A stretch of DNA of 64,000 nt, taken from Streptococcus parasanguinis. Lineage in GTDB: Bacteria; Bacillota; Bacilli; Lactobacillales; Streptococcaceae. Location: the NCBI RefSeq assembly GCF_016648855.1, contig NZ_JACLQU010000009.1, positions 25,704 to 89,703 of the forward strand. Direction: 5' to 3'. Each line of letters opens with the position of its first letter. Position 1 is the stretch's first letter. Below, one piece after another: positions 57,552-64,000 of this stretch. The position numbers were made by a program, and so were the translations under genes. The notes below the pieces were generated by a model, which ran no database searches, was not told the origin of the DNA, and worked only from the letters and a program-made list of their open reading frames with translations.

Positions 57552-58472
57552 TTAAGCATTCAGAAGAGCATCTAGACTAGCCTGATCTTCGACGTTATAA
57601 GTTGGAAGAGTTTTATCAATTTTCTTCAAGAAACCTGACAAGACTTTTCCAGGTCCGATCTCGATGACCTCATCTACACCAAATTCTTGAATCGTAGCAA
57701 TTGAATCATAGAAACGAACCGGTTCTTTTACTTGACGGGCCAAAAGTGCTTTCACATCTTCTGACTTCATGATAGTAGCTTCTGTATTCCCAACTAAAGG
57801 AAGATCAAAATCATTAAATGATACTTTTTCTAGTTCAGCTGCCAATTTTTGACTAGCAGATTCCAGTAAGGCTGTGTGGAATGGACCTGACACATTCAAA
57901 GGGATCAAGCGTTTGGCACCTGCTTCCTTCAAAAGTTCCACAGCATAGTCCACAGCCGCAACCTCACCACCAATCACAATCTGTGCGGGTGTATTGTAGT
58001 TAGCTGGTGTCACTACACCCTTTTCAGATGCTTGTTGACAGATTTCTTCAATCAAACTTGGATCAGTATTCATAACAGCTACCATTTTCCCACTTCCAGC
58101 AGGAGCCGCTGTTTCCATAAATTCACCACGTTTCGCAACCAAAGCTACTGCATCTTCAAACGAAAGAGCTCCAGCCGCAACCAGGGCAGAATATTCCCCC
58201 AAAGAAAGGCCGGCAACAATATCAGGAGTGATACCATTTTCTGCTAAGAGACGATAAATGGCTACTGACGTTGTCAAAATAGCTGGTTGAGTATAGCGTG
58301 TCTGATTCAGTTTTTCTTCGTTAGAATTAATCAATTCACGCAAGTCATACCCTAGAATACGACTAGCCGTATCAAATGTCTCTTTGACAACGGGATAAGC
58401 CGCATACAAATCGCTCGCCATGCCCAATTTCTGAGCCCCTTGACCAGCAAATAAGAACGCACGTTTTGTCAC
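57552..58472 (-). CDS. fabD: Malonyl-CoA:ACP transacylase
   Basis: A 306-residue enzyme that loads malonate onto ACP. The nucleophile is in GLSLGEYSAL, the N-terminal oxyanion glutamine is in FAGQGAQKLGMA, and the His is in VSGPFHTALL. The start is GTG at 58472, with an AGGA-type ribosome site. It follows fabK by 22 bases. Confidence 0.95.
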   Translation of the reverse strand: MTKRAFLFAGQGAQKLGMASDLYAAYPVVKETFDTASRILGYDLRELINSNEEKLNQTRYTQPAILTTSVAIYRLLAENGITPDIVAGLSLGEYSALVAAGALSFEDAVALVAKRGEFMETAAPAGSGKMVAVMNTDPSLIEEICQQASEKGVVTPANYNTPAQIVIGGEVAAVDYAVELLKEAGAKRLIPLNVSGPFHTALLESASQKLAAELEKVSFNDFDLPLVGNTEATIMKSEDVKALLARQVKEPVRFYDSIATIQEFGVDEVIEIGPGKVLSGFLKKIDKTLPTYNVEDQASLDALLNA

Positions 58473-58494
58473 TATCCTAATCCTTTCGACGTTT

Positions 58495-59460
58495 TTAGAC
58501 GTTTACATCTGCCCAACGAGCAGCCTCTCTTTGAATCACCTTGGCTGCACCATAATAGATATCTTCTAGAATTTCAGCACAAGTTTCTTCCTTGCTTACA
58601 AGTCCAGCAATTTGACCCGCCATCACAGAACCATTGTCAACATCTCCATCAACAACGGCATTGCGAAGGGCTCCTGCTCCTAATTCTTCAATTTCTTCTT
58701 GAGTCTTCTTACCTGCCAAGAAATCTTTTTCAGCTTGGTTATAGGCAGAAGCCAATTTATTCTTGATCGCACGAACAGGGTGTCCAACAACTGATGCTGA
58801 AACTACAGTATCGATATCTTTTGCTTTCAAGATTTTATTCTTAAAGTTTTGGTGAGCATTAGATTCTTTTGCAACCACGAAACGAGTTCCCACCTGAACA
58901 GCTTCGGCACCTAACATAAAGACAGCTGCAGCACCGGCACCATCAGCGACTCCTCCAGCACCAATTACTGGAATAGAAATAGCTTCAACCACTTGGCGAA
59001 CCAAGGTCATAGTCGTCAATTTACCAATGTGACCTCCAGCTTCCATTCCTTCTGCAATCACTGCATCAGCGCCCAATTTTTCCATCCGTTTTGCAAGTGC
59101 GACAGACGGAACCACTGGAATGACAGTGATCCCTGCTTCATGGAAACGATCCATGTATTTCCCTGGATTTCCAGCACCAGTTGTAACAACCTTTACACCT
59201 TCTTCAATCACCAGGTCAACAATGTCATCTGCAAATGGGGACAAAAGCATGATATTTACACCAAAAGGTTTATCTGTAATAGACTTCACCTTATCGATGT
59301 TAGCCTTTACAACTTCTTTTGGAGCGTTCCCACCACCAATGATTCCAAGACCTCCAGCATTTGATACTGCTCCAGCCAAATCACCATCAGCAACCCATGC
59401 CATCCCACCTTGGAAGATTGGATATTTAATATTCAATAGTTCAGTAATTCGTGTTTGCAT
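58495..59460 (-). CDS. fabK: Enoyl-ACP reductase II (FMN-dependent)
   Basis: A 321-residue flavoprotein that reduces trans-2-enoyl-ACP. It replaces FabI in streptococci, which makes them naturally resistant to triclosan. TIM-barrel motifs include YPIFQGGMAWV, GVNIMLLSPFAD, EGMEAGGHIG and GAGGVADGAG for FMN binding. A FabT-type palindrome and an inverted repeat lie in the gap upstream, so it may be the head of a second transcript. Confidence 0.96.
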   Translation of the reverse strand: MQTRITELLNIKYPIFQGGMAWVADGDLAGAVSNAGGLGIIGGGNAPKEVVKANIDKVKSITDKPFGVNIMLLSPFADDIVDLVIEEGVKVVTTGAGNPGKYMDRFHEAGITVIPVVPSVALAKRMEKLGADAVIAEGMEAGGHIGKLTTMTLVRQVVEAISIPVIGAGGVADGAGAAAVFMLGAEAVQVGTRFVVAKESNAHQNFKNKILKAKDIDTVVSASVVGHPVRAIKNKLASAYNQAEKDFLAGKKTQEEIEELGAGALRNAVVDGDVDNGSVMAGQIAGLVSKEETCAEILEDIYYGAAKVIQREAARWADVNV

Positions 59461-59481
59461 TATACCTACCTCTTTTTTCGC

Positions 59482-59538
59482 TTAAGTAATAGTTTGAGTT
59501 CGAAATATTGTTTCTTTGAGCCTCAAACTATTACCTAA
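59482..59538. promoter_or_regulatory. Inverted repeat upstream of fabK
   Basis: GTAATAGTTTGAG (59486-59498) is mirrored by CTCAAACTATTAC (59522-59534), a 13-bp perfect match extended with one mismatch. The right arm overlaps the FabT box. It may be a cruciform or RNA hairpin in the fabK leader. Confidence 0.6.
59515..59527. promoter_or_regulatory. Candidate FabT operator upstream of fabK
   Basis: TTTGAGCCTCAAA fits TTTGA-N3-TCAAA, the same palindrome as the fabT operator at 61288-61300. In pneumococcus FabT is known to bind upstream of both fabT and fabK. Confidence 0.7.
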
Positions 59539-59542
59539 ACAA

Positions 59543-59566
59543 GAGAGAATATCTTTCGATACTCTC
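59543..59566 (-). terminator. Weak terminator-like hairpin after acpP
   Basis: On the minus strand GAGAGTAT pairs with ATATTCTC (one G-T), followed by TCTTGTTT. It probably gives partial termination, leaving acpP messages more abundant than fabK messages. Confidence 0.5.
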
Positions 59567-59574
59567 ATCTATCA

Positions 59575-59799
59575 TTATTTTGTTTTTTCTTCTACGTAAG
59601 CGACAAGATCACCAACTGTAGATAATCCTTCTTCAGTTTCGATTTGAATATCAAAAGCATCTTCGATTTCAGAGATCACTTGGAACAAATCCAATGAATC
59701 AGCTTCTAAATCTTCGAATGTAGATTCAAGAGTTACTTCTGATGGTTCTTTACCAAGTTCTTCAACGATAATTTCTTGTACTTTTTCAAATACTGCCAT
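59575..59799 (-). CDS. acpP: Acyl carrier protein
   Basis: A 74-residue acidic four-helix carrier. The phosphopantetheine Ser is in [11 protein letters not shown] (DSL motif, about residue 36). AGGAGG lies before the ATG. It lies 58 bases after fabH and is followed by a hairpin before fabK. Confidence 0.96.
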   Translation of the reverse strand: MAVFEKVQEIIVEELGKEPSEVTLESTFEDLEADSLDLFQVISEIEDAFDIQIETEEGLSTVGDLVAYVEEKTK

Positions 59800-59857
59800 G
59801 ATAGGCCTCCTTAAAAAATAATATATAAATTTTTAAAATGTGTTTCCACATATTTAA

Positions 59858-60832
59858 CTAGATTGTAACAAGAAGTGTGCCCCATGTCAAACCTCCACCG
59901 AATCCTGTCAGAAGAATTTTTTGACTTCCATCCATCTTGATTCGATGATTCTCGACACACTCCGATAATAGAATGGGGATACTAGCAGCACTAGTGTTCC
60001 CATATTCCATCATATTTGCTGGGATTTTCTCTCTAGAGACACCCAGTTTTTTTGACATCTTATCTAACATTCGGTCATTCGCCTGGTGTAACAGAAAATA
60101 GTCAATCTCTTCTGCTTCCATAGAGGCGTCTGCTATAATTTTTTGAATACTTTTCGTGACATCACGAATGGCAAAATCAAAAACTGCCCGTCCGTCCATT
60201 GTCAGATATCTTCGATCGGTAACTTCCTCTGAATAAGGAGAAGACAGACCCAAATAGCAAGATTCAAGACTAGAACCACGGCTACCATCCGTAAAAAGAC
60301 TTTCAGCTAAAAACGATTTTTGATCGCTCGCTTCAAGCAAGACACCGCCAGCTCCATCTCCAAAAAGGACTGAAGTGGAACGGTCTGACCAGTCTAATAC
60401 TTTTGAAAGCGTCTCACTACCGATCACAATTCCTCGCCGGTACATCCCTGAAGAAATGTATTTTTCAGCAGTGGCTAATGCAAATACAAATCCACTACAT
60501 GCTGCAGTCAGATCAAATCCAAAAGCTCGAGAAGCTCCAATATTAGCTTGTACCCGGGCTGCAGTTGATGGCATTAAGCTATCTGGTGTAATCGTAGCGA
60601 CAACGATAAAATCAATTTCCTCAGCGTCTAAGTTTGCTTTTGCTAATAATCTTTGTGCAACAATTGTTGCTAGATCACTTGTCGTCTCATCTTTTGAAAT
60701 GTGACGCCGAAGGATACCTGTCCGACTACTGATCCATTCATCACTTGTATCCATGATCTCAGCCAAATCATCATTTGATACGACTTGGTCAGGTGCATAA
60801 TGAGCAACTTGACTAATTTTAGCAAAGACCAT
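59858..60832 (-). CDS. fabH: Beta-ketoacyl-ACP synthase III
   Basis: A 324-residue enzyme that starts fatty-acid synthesis by condensing acetyl-CoA with malonyl-ACP. The triad is visible as Cys in [11 protein letters not shown], His in [11 protein letters not shown] and Asn in EYGNTSAAS, with the C-terminal GFGGGLTWG. Its start shares one base with the fabT stop. Confidence 0.97.
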   Translation of the reverse strand: MVFAKISQVAHYAPDQVVSNDDLAEIMDTSDEWISSRTGILRRHISKDETTSDLATIVAQRLLAKANLDAEEIDFIVVATITPDSLMPSTAARVQANIGASRAFGFDLTAACSGFVFALATAEKYISSGMYRRGIVIGSETLSKVLDWSDRSTSVLFGDGAGGVLLEASDQKSFLAESLFTDGSRGSSLESCYLGLSSPYSEEVTDRRYLTMDGRAVFDFAIRDVTKSIQKIIADASMEAEEIDYFLLHQANDRMLDKMSKKLGVSREKIPANMMEYGNTSAASIPILLSECVENHRIKMDGSQKILLTGFGGGLTWGTLLVTI

Positions 60833-61266
60833 TATTTAATTTCCTCCAAGAAACGATACAGATTTTGCAATCCTTTTTGCATCACTTTCTTCTCTTCGGG
60901 ACTCATATCTCCAATAATCTGGTTGACCATCCGTTTATGGAATTGCTGATGAAGACGATAAAGTAGACGACCGTTCTTCGTTAAACTCAAGTGTACAACC
61001 CGGCGATCAACTTCCGATCTTCTTCTTTCGATATACCCTTTGCGCTCAAGATTATTCAAACTTGTCGTGACAGTCCCCAAAGTCACCATCAACTCCCGTG
61101 AAATATCACTCGGGGTTGCATTCGGTGTCGAACCAATCACATCGATCGTATGCATTTCTTTAATAGAAACATCTTTGAATCGACTTGCTCTTAGGCTCGA
61201 CTCCTCAATAACCAAAACATTATTAAAGATGGATGTTAAATAGTCGTTAACTAATTGGTAATTCAA
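60832..61266 (-). CDS. fabT: MarR-family fatty-acid regulator FabT
   Basis: A 144-residue winged-helix repressor that, with long acyl-ACP as co-repressor, turns down the fab genes. Helix-turn-helix features are in [41 protein letters not shown] place the start at the TTG at 61266 ([13 protein letters not shown]), seven bases after GGAGG, which gives the pneumococcal length. An in-frame TTG at 61299 lies inside the operator and upstream of the ribosome site, so I reject it. Confidence 0.93.
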   Translation of the reverse strand: MNYQLVNDYLTSIFNNVLVIEESSLRASRFKDVSIKEMHTIDVIGSTPNATPSDISRELMVTLGTVTTSLNNLERKGYIERRRSEVDRRVVHLSLTKNGRLLYRLHQQFHKRMVNQIIGDMSPEEKKVMQKGLQNLYRFLEEIK

Positions 61267-61287
61267 AACTCCACCTCCTAATTTTAC

Positions 61288-61300
61288 TTTGATAGTCAAA
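61288..61300. promoter_or_regulatory. FabT operator upstream of fabT
   Basis: TTTGATAGTCAAA is a palindrome of the known FabT type. It lies just downstream of the fabT -10, where bound FabT would block its own transcription. Confidence 0.8.
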
Positions 61301-61328
61301 TTTTATCAAAAATGAAAATAATTTGCAA
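61300..61328 (-). promoter_or_regulatory. fabT promoter
   Basis: TTGCAA and TAAAAT on the minus strand are separated by 17 bases. The FabT operator abuts the -10. Confidence 0.75.
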
Positions 61329-61362
61329 GCATTTTTTCACAAAACATAGAAAAATTACAAAT

Positions 61363-62151
61363 TTATTTTCCTTTAAATTGTGGCCGACGTTTCTCAGAGT
61401 AGGCAATAACCCCTTCCTTGAAATCTTCTGTAAATGCTAGTTTCTTTTGCAAATCCAATTCAAGACCCGCATATTGGTCCCATTCTTTCAAGAATGCTTC
61501 CCAAACCATTTCTTTCATGGCAGCATAAGAATTTGAAGATCCTCTTCTTAATTTTTTAAGCAATTGCTCAACGGTTTTATCGAGTTTTTCAGATTCACAA
61601 ACACGATAAGCTAGGCCATAATCAAATGCTTTTTCAGCAGTCAAGGCTTCACCCGTCATTACTAAATGAGTAGCCCGAGACATGCCAATGGCTTTTCCTA
61701 ACAAGAATAACCCACCCGCATCTGGTGCTAAACCAACCCCAACAAAGGCTTGGATAAATTTAGTACGATCACTAATAATACAAAAATCAACAGCTACTGC
61801 AATGTTGGCCGCCGCTCCTGCGACCGCTCCATCTGCCACCATAATAACCGGTTTTGGCAATTGCTTGATTTTCTTTGAAATCGTATTAACTAATTCGGCA
61901 ATTAAAACAAGAGACTCGATGTCATCCGCATCGACTGCGCGTTTCATTTCGCTTAAATCTCCACCAACTGAAAAGATTTTCCCTTCTGCTGATAGAATAA
62001 TGAATTTTACTTCCTCATTTTTTTCTGCATCTTCCAGGGCAACTAAAATTTCCTGACACATTGGAATGTTAAAACCATTGGATACTTCAGGACGATTTAA
62101 AGAGATTGTCGCGAGGTCGTTTTCGACAGAATACAAAATTGTTTCAAACAT
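61363..62151 (-). CDS. fabM: Trans-2,cis-3-decenoyl-ACP isomerase
   Basis: A 262-residue crotonase-fold isomerase that makes the cis double bond for unsaturated fatty acids in streptococci. It is the counterpart of FabA. It has [14 protein letters not shown], the oxyanion-hole VGGDLSEM and [16 protein letters not shown], and a C-terminal [12 protein letters not shown] start at the ATG at 62151, six bases after AAGGAG. An in-frame GTG lies one codon before it. It is the first gene of the cluster. Confidence 0.92.
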   Translation of the reverse strand: MFETILYSVENDLATISLNRPEVSNGFNIPMCQEILVALEDAEKNEEVKFIILSAEGKIFSVGGDLSEMKRAVDADDIESLVLIAELVNTISKKIKQLPKPVIMVADGAVAGAAANIAVAVDFCIISDRTKFIQAFVGVGLAPDAGGLFLLGKAIGMSRATHLVMTGEALTAEKAFDYGLAYRVCESEKLDKTVEQLLKKLRRGSSNSYAAMKEMVWEAFLKEWDQYAGLELDLQKKLAFTEDFKEGVIAYSEKRRPQFKGK

Positions 62152-62154
62152 CAC

Positions 62155-62337
62155 AGACTCCTTTTGTTTAAATATAAAATATTTTGATATTAAAACTTTT
62201 TAATTATAACATATCATACCATAAAAAATAAGAATAGTAAAATATATCTATAAGATGTAACAAAATTGTAAAATTTAAATCATGAAAATTTCTAGCCTCA
62301 TAAGATCCACCTATTCTATGCCCTATTTATAAATACA
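62155..62337. other. AT-rich gap between fabM and lysC
   Basis: A divergent intergenic region, very AT-rich. I see no gene, riboswitch or repeat copy. It should contain the fabM promoter, which I cannot pin down. Confidence 0.4.
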
Positions 62338-62366
62338 TTGTATCAACAACTGAAGTTTGGTATAAT
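62338..62366 (+). promoter_or_regulatory. Aspartate kinase promoter
   Basis: TTGTAT and TATAAT are 17 bases apart, with TGG before the -10. The ATG is 29 bases downstream and GGAG precedes it. No lysine riboswitch fits in the short leader. Confidence 0.7.
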
Positions 62367-62394
62367 GTACTAATGAAACTATTAAGGAGAAAAT

Positions 62395-63750
62395 ATGAAA
62401 GTAACTAAATTCGGTGGAAGTTCTCTAGCATCAGCTCCACAATTAAAAAAAGTACTTAATATCATTAAAGATGATCCAGAAAGAAAATTTGTAGTTGTAT
62501 CAGCTCCTGGTAAGCGAAATGCAGAAGATACAAAAGTAACAGATGCACTGATCCGTTATTATAAAGAATTCACTTCAGATAAAGATGTTACGCAAACACA
62601 ACAGTGGATTATTGAGCGTTATCGTGCCATTACAGAAGAATTGGGTCTCAAAGATTCTATCATTCAAGAAATTGCTGAAGATATCTATGATCTGACAAAT
62701 TTGCCTAAAAAAGGAAATCCATTTACATACGATGCATTTTTGGCAGCCGGTGAAAACAACAACGCTAAACTCATAGCTGCCTATTTTAATCAAAATGGAT
62801 TAGAAGCAAAATATATCCATCCAAAAGAAGCAGGAATCACAGTCACCGCAGAACCTTCCAACGCTCGTATTTTACCTTCTAGTTACGATAAAATTGAAGA
62901 ACTAAAAGATGCAAGTGAAGTAATTGTCATTCCAGGGTTCTTTGGTGTTACCCAAGATGGGGACATTTGTACATTTTCTCGTGGTGGTTCTGATATCACA
63001 GGATCTATCATTGCAGCAGGTGTAAAAGCAGACTTATACGAAAACTTTACAGACGTAAATGGTATTTTTGCAGCACATCCAGGTATTATTAAACACCCAC
63101 ATTCTATTCCTGAATTAACCTACAAAGAAATGCGCGAATTGGCCTATGCTGGTTTTTCAGTCTTGCATGATGAAGCACTCGTTCCAGCATACAGAGGTAA
63201 AATTCCATTAGTCATTAAAAATACTAATAATCCAGACCACCCTGGAACCCGCATTGTTTTGGAACATTCAAATGATCATGTGACTGTTGTAGGAATTGCA
63301 GGTGATTCAGGATTCGTTAGTATTAACACTACAAAATACCTTATGAACCGTGAAGTCGGTTTTGGTCGAAAAGTCCTTCAAATTTTAGAAGATCTAAATA
63401 TCAGTTGGGAACATATGCCAACAGGAATCGATGACTTGTCCATCATTTTGCGTTCACGTGAACTGACTCCAATCAAAGAACAAGAAATTTTAAAACAATT
63501 AACGCAAAAACTCGAAGTTGACACAGCCGAAATTGAACATGATCTTTCCATCATTATGATTGTTGGGGAGAAAATGAAGAGTCAGGTAGGGGTTACTGCC
63601 ACTGCAGCCAAAGCACTATCAGAGAATGAAGTGAATATTCAAATGATCTCTCAAGGTTCTAGTGAAGTTTCCATTATGTTCGTTGTAAGTAAAGATCAAG
63701 AAGAAAAAGCAATTAAAGCCTTATATCAAGCATTTTTCCCAAATAACTAA
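62395..63750 (+). CDS. lysC: Aspartate kinase
   Basis: A 451-residue enzyme that phosphorylates aspartate, the first step to lysine, threonine and methionine. The kinase domain begins MKVTKFGGSSLAS, with FSRGGSDITGS and VNGIFAAHPG for substrate and nucleotide. Two C-terminal ACT domains (from about residue 300, with VVGIAGDSG and IIMIVGEKM) provide feedback control. It is the only aspartate kinase here, and whether the paralogue is of the lysine- or threonine-sensitive type cannot be read. Confidence 0.93.
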   Translation: MKVTKFGGSSLASAPQLKKVLNIIKDDPERKFVVVSAPGKRNAEDTKVTDALIRYYKEFTSDKDVTQTQQWIIERYRAITEELGLKDSIIQEIAEDIYDLTNLPKKGNPFTYDAFLAAGENNNAKLIAAYFNQNGLEAKYIHPKEAGITVTAEPSNARILPSSYDKIEELKDASEVIVIPGFFGVTQDGDICTFSRGGSDITGSIIAAGVKADLYENFTDVNGIFAAHPGIIKHPHSIPELTYKEMRELAYAGFSVLHDEALVPAYRGKIPLVIKNTNNPDHPGTRIVLEHSNDHVTVVGIAGDSGFVSINTTKYLMNREVGFGRKVLQILEDLNISWEHMPTGIDDLSIILRSRELTPIKEQEILKQLTQKLEVDTAEIEHDLSIIMIVGEKMKSQVGVTATAAKALSENEVNIQMISQGSSEVSIMFVVSKDQEEKAIKALYQAFFPNN

Positions 63751-63756
63751 ATAGAG

Positions 63757-63786
63757 AAAAGCTCCGTTAACTAAACGGAGCTTTAA
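63757..63786 (+). terminator. Intrinsic terminator of lysC
   Basis: AAAGCTCCGTT pairs with AACGGAGCTTT, followed by a short T/A tract. Confidence 0.75.
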
Positions 63787-63806
63787 TTAACATTAAAATC
63801 AAAAGT

Positions 63807-63836
63807 AAAAAAGAGACCAATTACTTGATCTCTTTT
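63807..63836 (-). terminator. Terminator of the rRNA operon
   Basis: AAAAGAGA and TCTCTTTT pair with an imperfect CCA/TGA extension. T-runs lie on the minus strand just after tRNA-Asn. Confidence 0.75.
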
Positions 63837-63844
63837 ATTCTATA

Positions 63845-63918
63845 CTCCGCCAGTAGGACTCGAACCTACGACATCATGATTAACAGTCATGCGCTACTAC
63901 CAACTGAGCTATGGCGGA
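63845..63918 (-). tRNA. tRNA-Asn (anticodon GUU)
   Basis: A 74-base cloverleaf on the minus strand with acceptor TCCGCCA/TGGCGGA and discriminator G. The anticodon loop is CTGTTAA (GUU), and the T-loop GGTTCGAGTCC is intact. It lies just after 5S rRNA, the usual streptococcal rRNA operon end. Confidence 0.95.
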
Positions 63919-63922
63919 ATCA

Positions 63923-64000
63923 AGCTAAGCGACTACCTTATCTCACAGGGGGCAACCCCCAACTACTTCCGGCGTTCTAGGGCTTAACTGCTGTGTTCGG
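63923..64000 (-). rRNA. rrf: 5S ribosomal RNA, 3' part (continues past window)
   Basis: On the minus strand the sequence reads from CCGAACACAGCAGTTAAGCC to GATAAGGTAGTCGCTTAGC, the standard loop and 3' helix of 5S rRNA. The 5' end lies beyond base 64000. The mature 3' end is uncertain by a few bases. Confidence 0.9.

Noticed and set aside
1..64000. CRISPR array, prophage or integrated element
   Set aside because: No regularly spaced direct repeats, cas genes, integrase or phage genes are seen, and gene order is typical of a streptococcal core genome.

Overview
The window is a 64 kb piece of a Streptococcus chromosome, most likely of the mitis/sanguinis/parasanguinis type. This is inferred from gene order, from FabK and FabM in a FabT-regulated fatty-acid cluster, from the PBP2x and CcrZ sequences, and from a tRNA-Asn next to 5S rRNA. 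Almost everything is housekeeping. No phage, integron, CRISPR array or complete insertion sequence is visible.

Layout. 1-1.0 kb: 3' half of pbp1a (plus strand), cut at its catalytic serine. 1.45-10.4 kb (minus): pepC, an acetyltransferase, the NAD pair nadE-pncB, trxB, a small membrane protein, a polar amino-acid ABC transporter and a DEAD-box helicase. 10.5-15.1 kb (minus): the division cluster rsmH-ftsL-pbpX-mraY. 15.2-17.3 kb: a tiny plus-strand membrane ORF, an APC permease and a DUF896 gene. 17.4-21.25 kb: a glycine T-box operon carrying a GFA-family gene ahead of glyQ and glyS. 21.3-25.8 kb: a 1472-residue surface subtilase. 26-30.2 kb: aldo/keto reductase, nagA and a Na/Pi transporter. 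30.6-39.4 kb: rbfA, infB, ylxQ, ylxR, nusA and rimP (one operon), then trmB, ccrZ and an Ecs-type ABC pair. 39.4-46.4 kb: hit, lytR-GNAT-tsaE, a purine permease, a HAD phosphatase and adhP. 46.7-50 kb: mannose PTS manLMN plus manO. 50-51.4 kb: serS behind a T-box. 51.5-62.2 kb: the complete type II fatty-acid synthesis cluster fabM-fabT-fabH-acpP-fabK-fabD-fabG-fabF-accB-fabZ-accC-accD-accA (minus). 62.4-63.8 kb: aspartate kinase. The right edge enters an rRNA operon (tRNA-Asn, 3' part of 5S).

Regulation readable in the sequence includes two T-boxes (glycine and serine), two FabT palindromes (upstream of fabT and fabK), candidate CcpA cre sites at nagA, adhP and manL, a candidate VicR/WalR box ahead of the subtilase, and many intrinsic terminators.

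The most unusual content lies between genes. A dispersed element of about 240 bp occurs three times (1171-1412, 30339-30572, 42450-42694). Each copy has short terminal inverted repeats, four internal hairpins, one compensatory base-pair change between copies, and a loop able to form a pseudoknot with a downstream segment. A different, 171-bp, almost fully self-complementary element with 10-bp inverted ends sits between glyQ and glyS. Both look like structured mobile or regulatory repeats. I cannot assign either to a named family.
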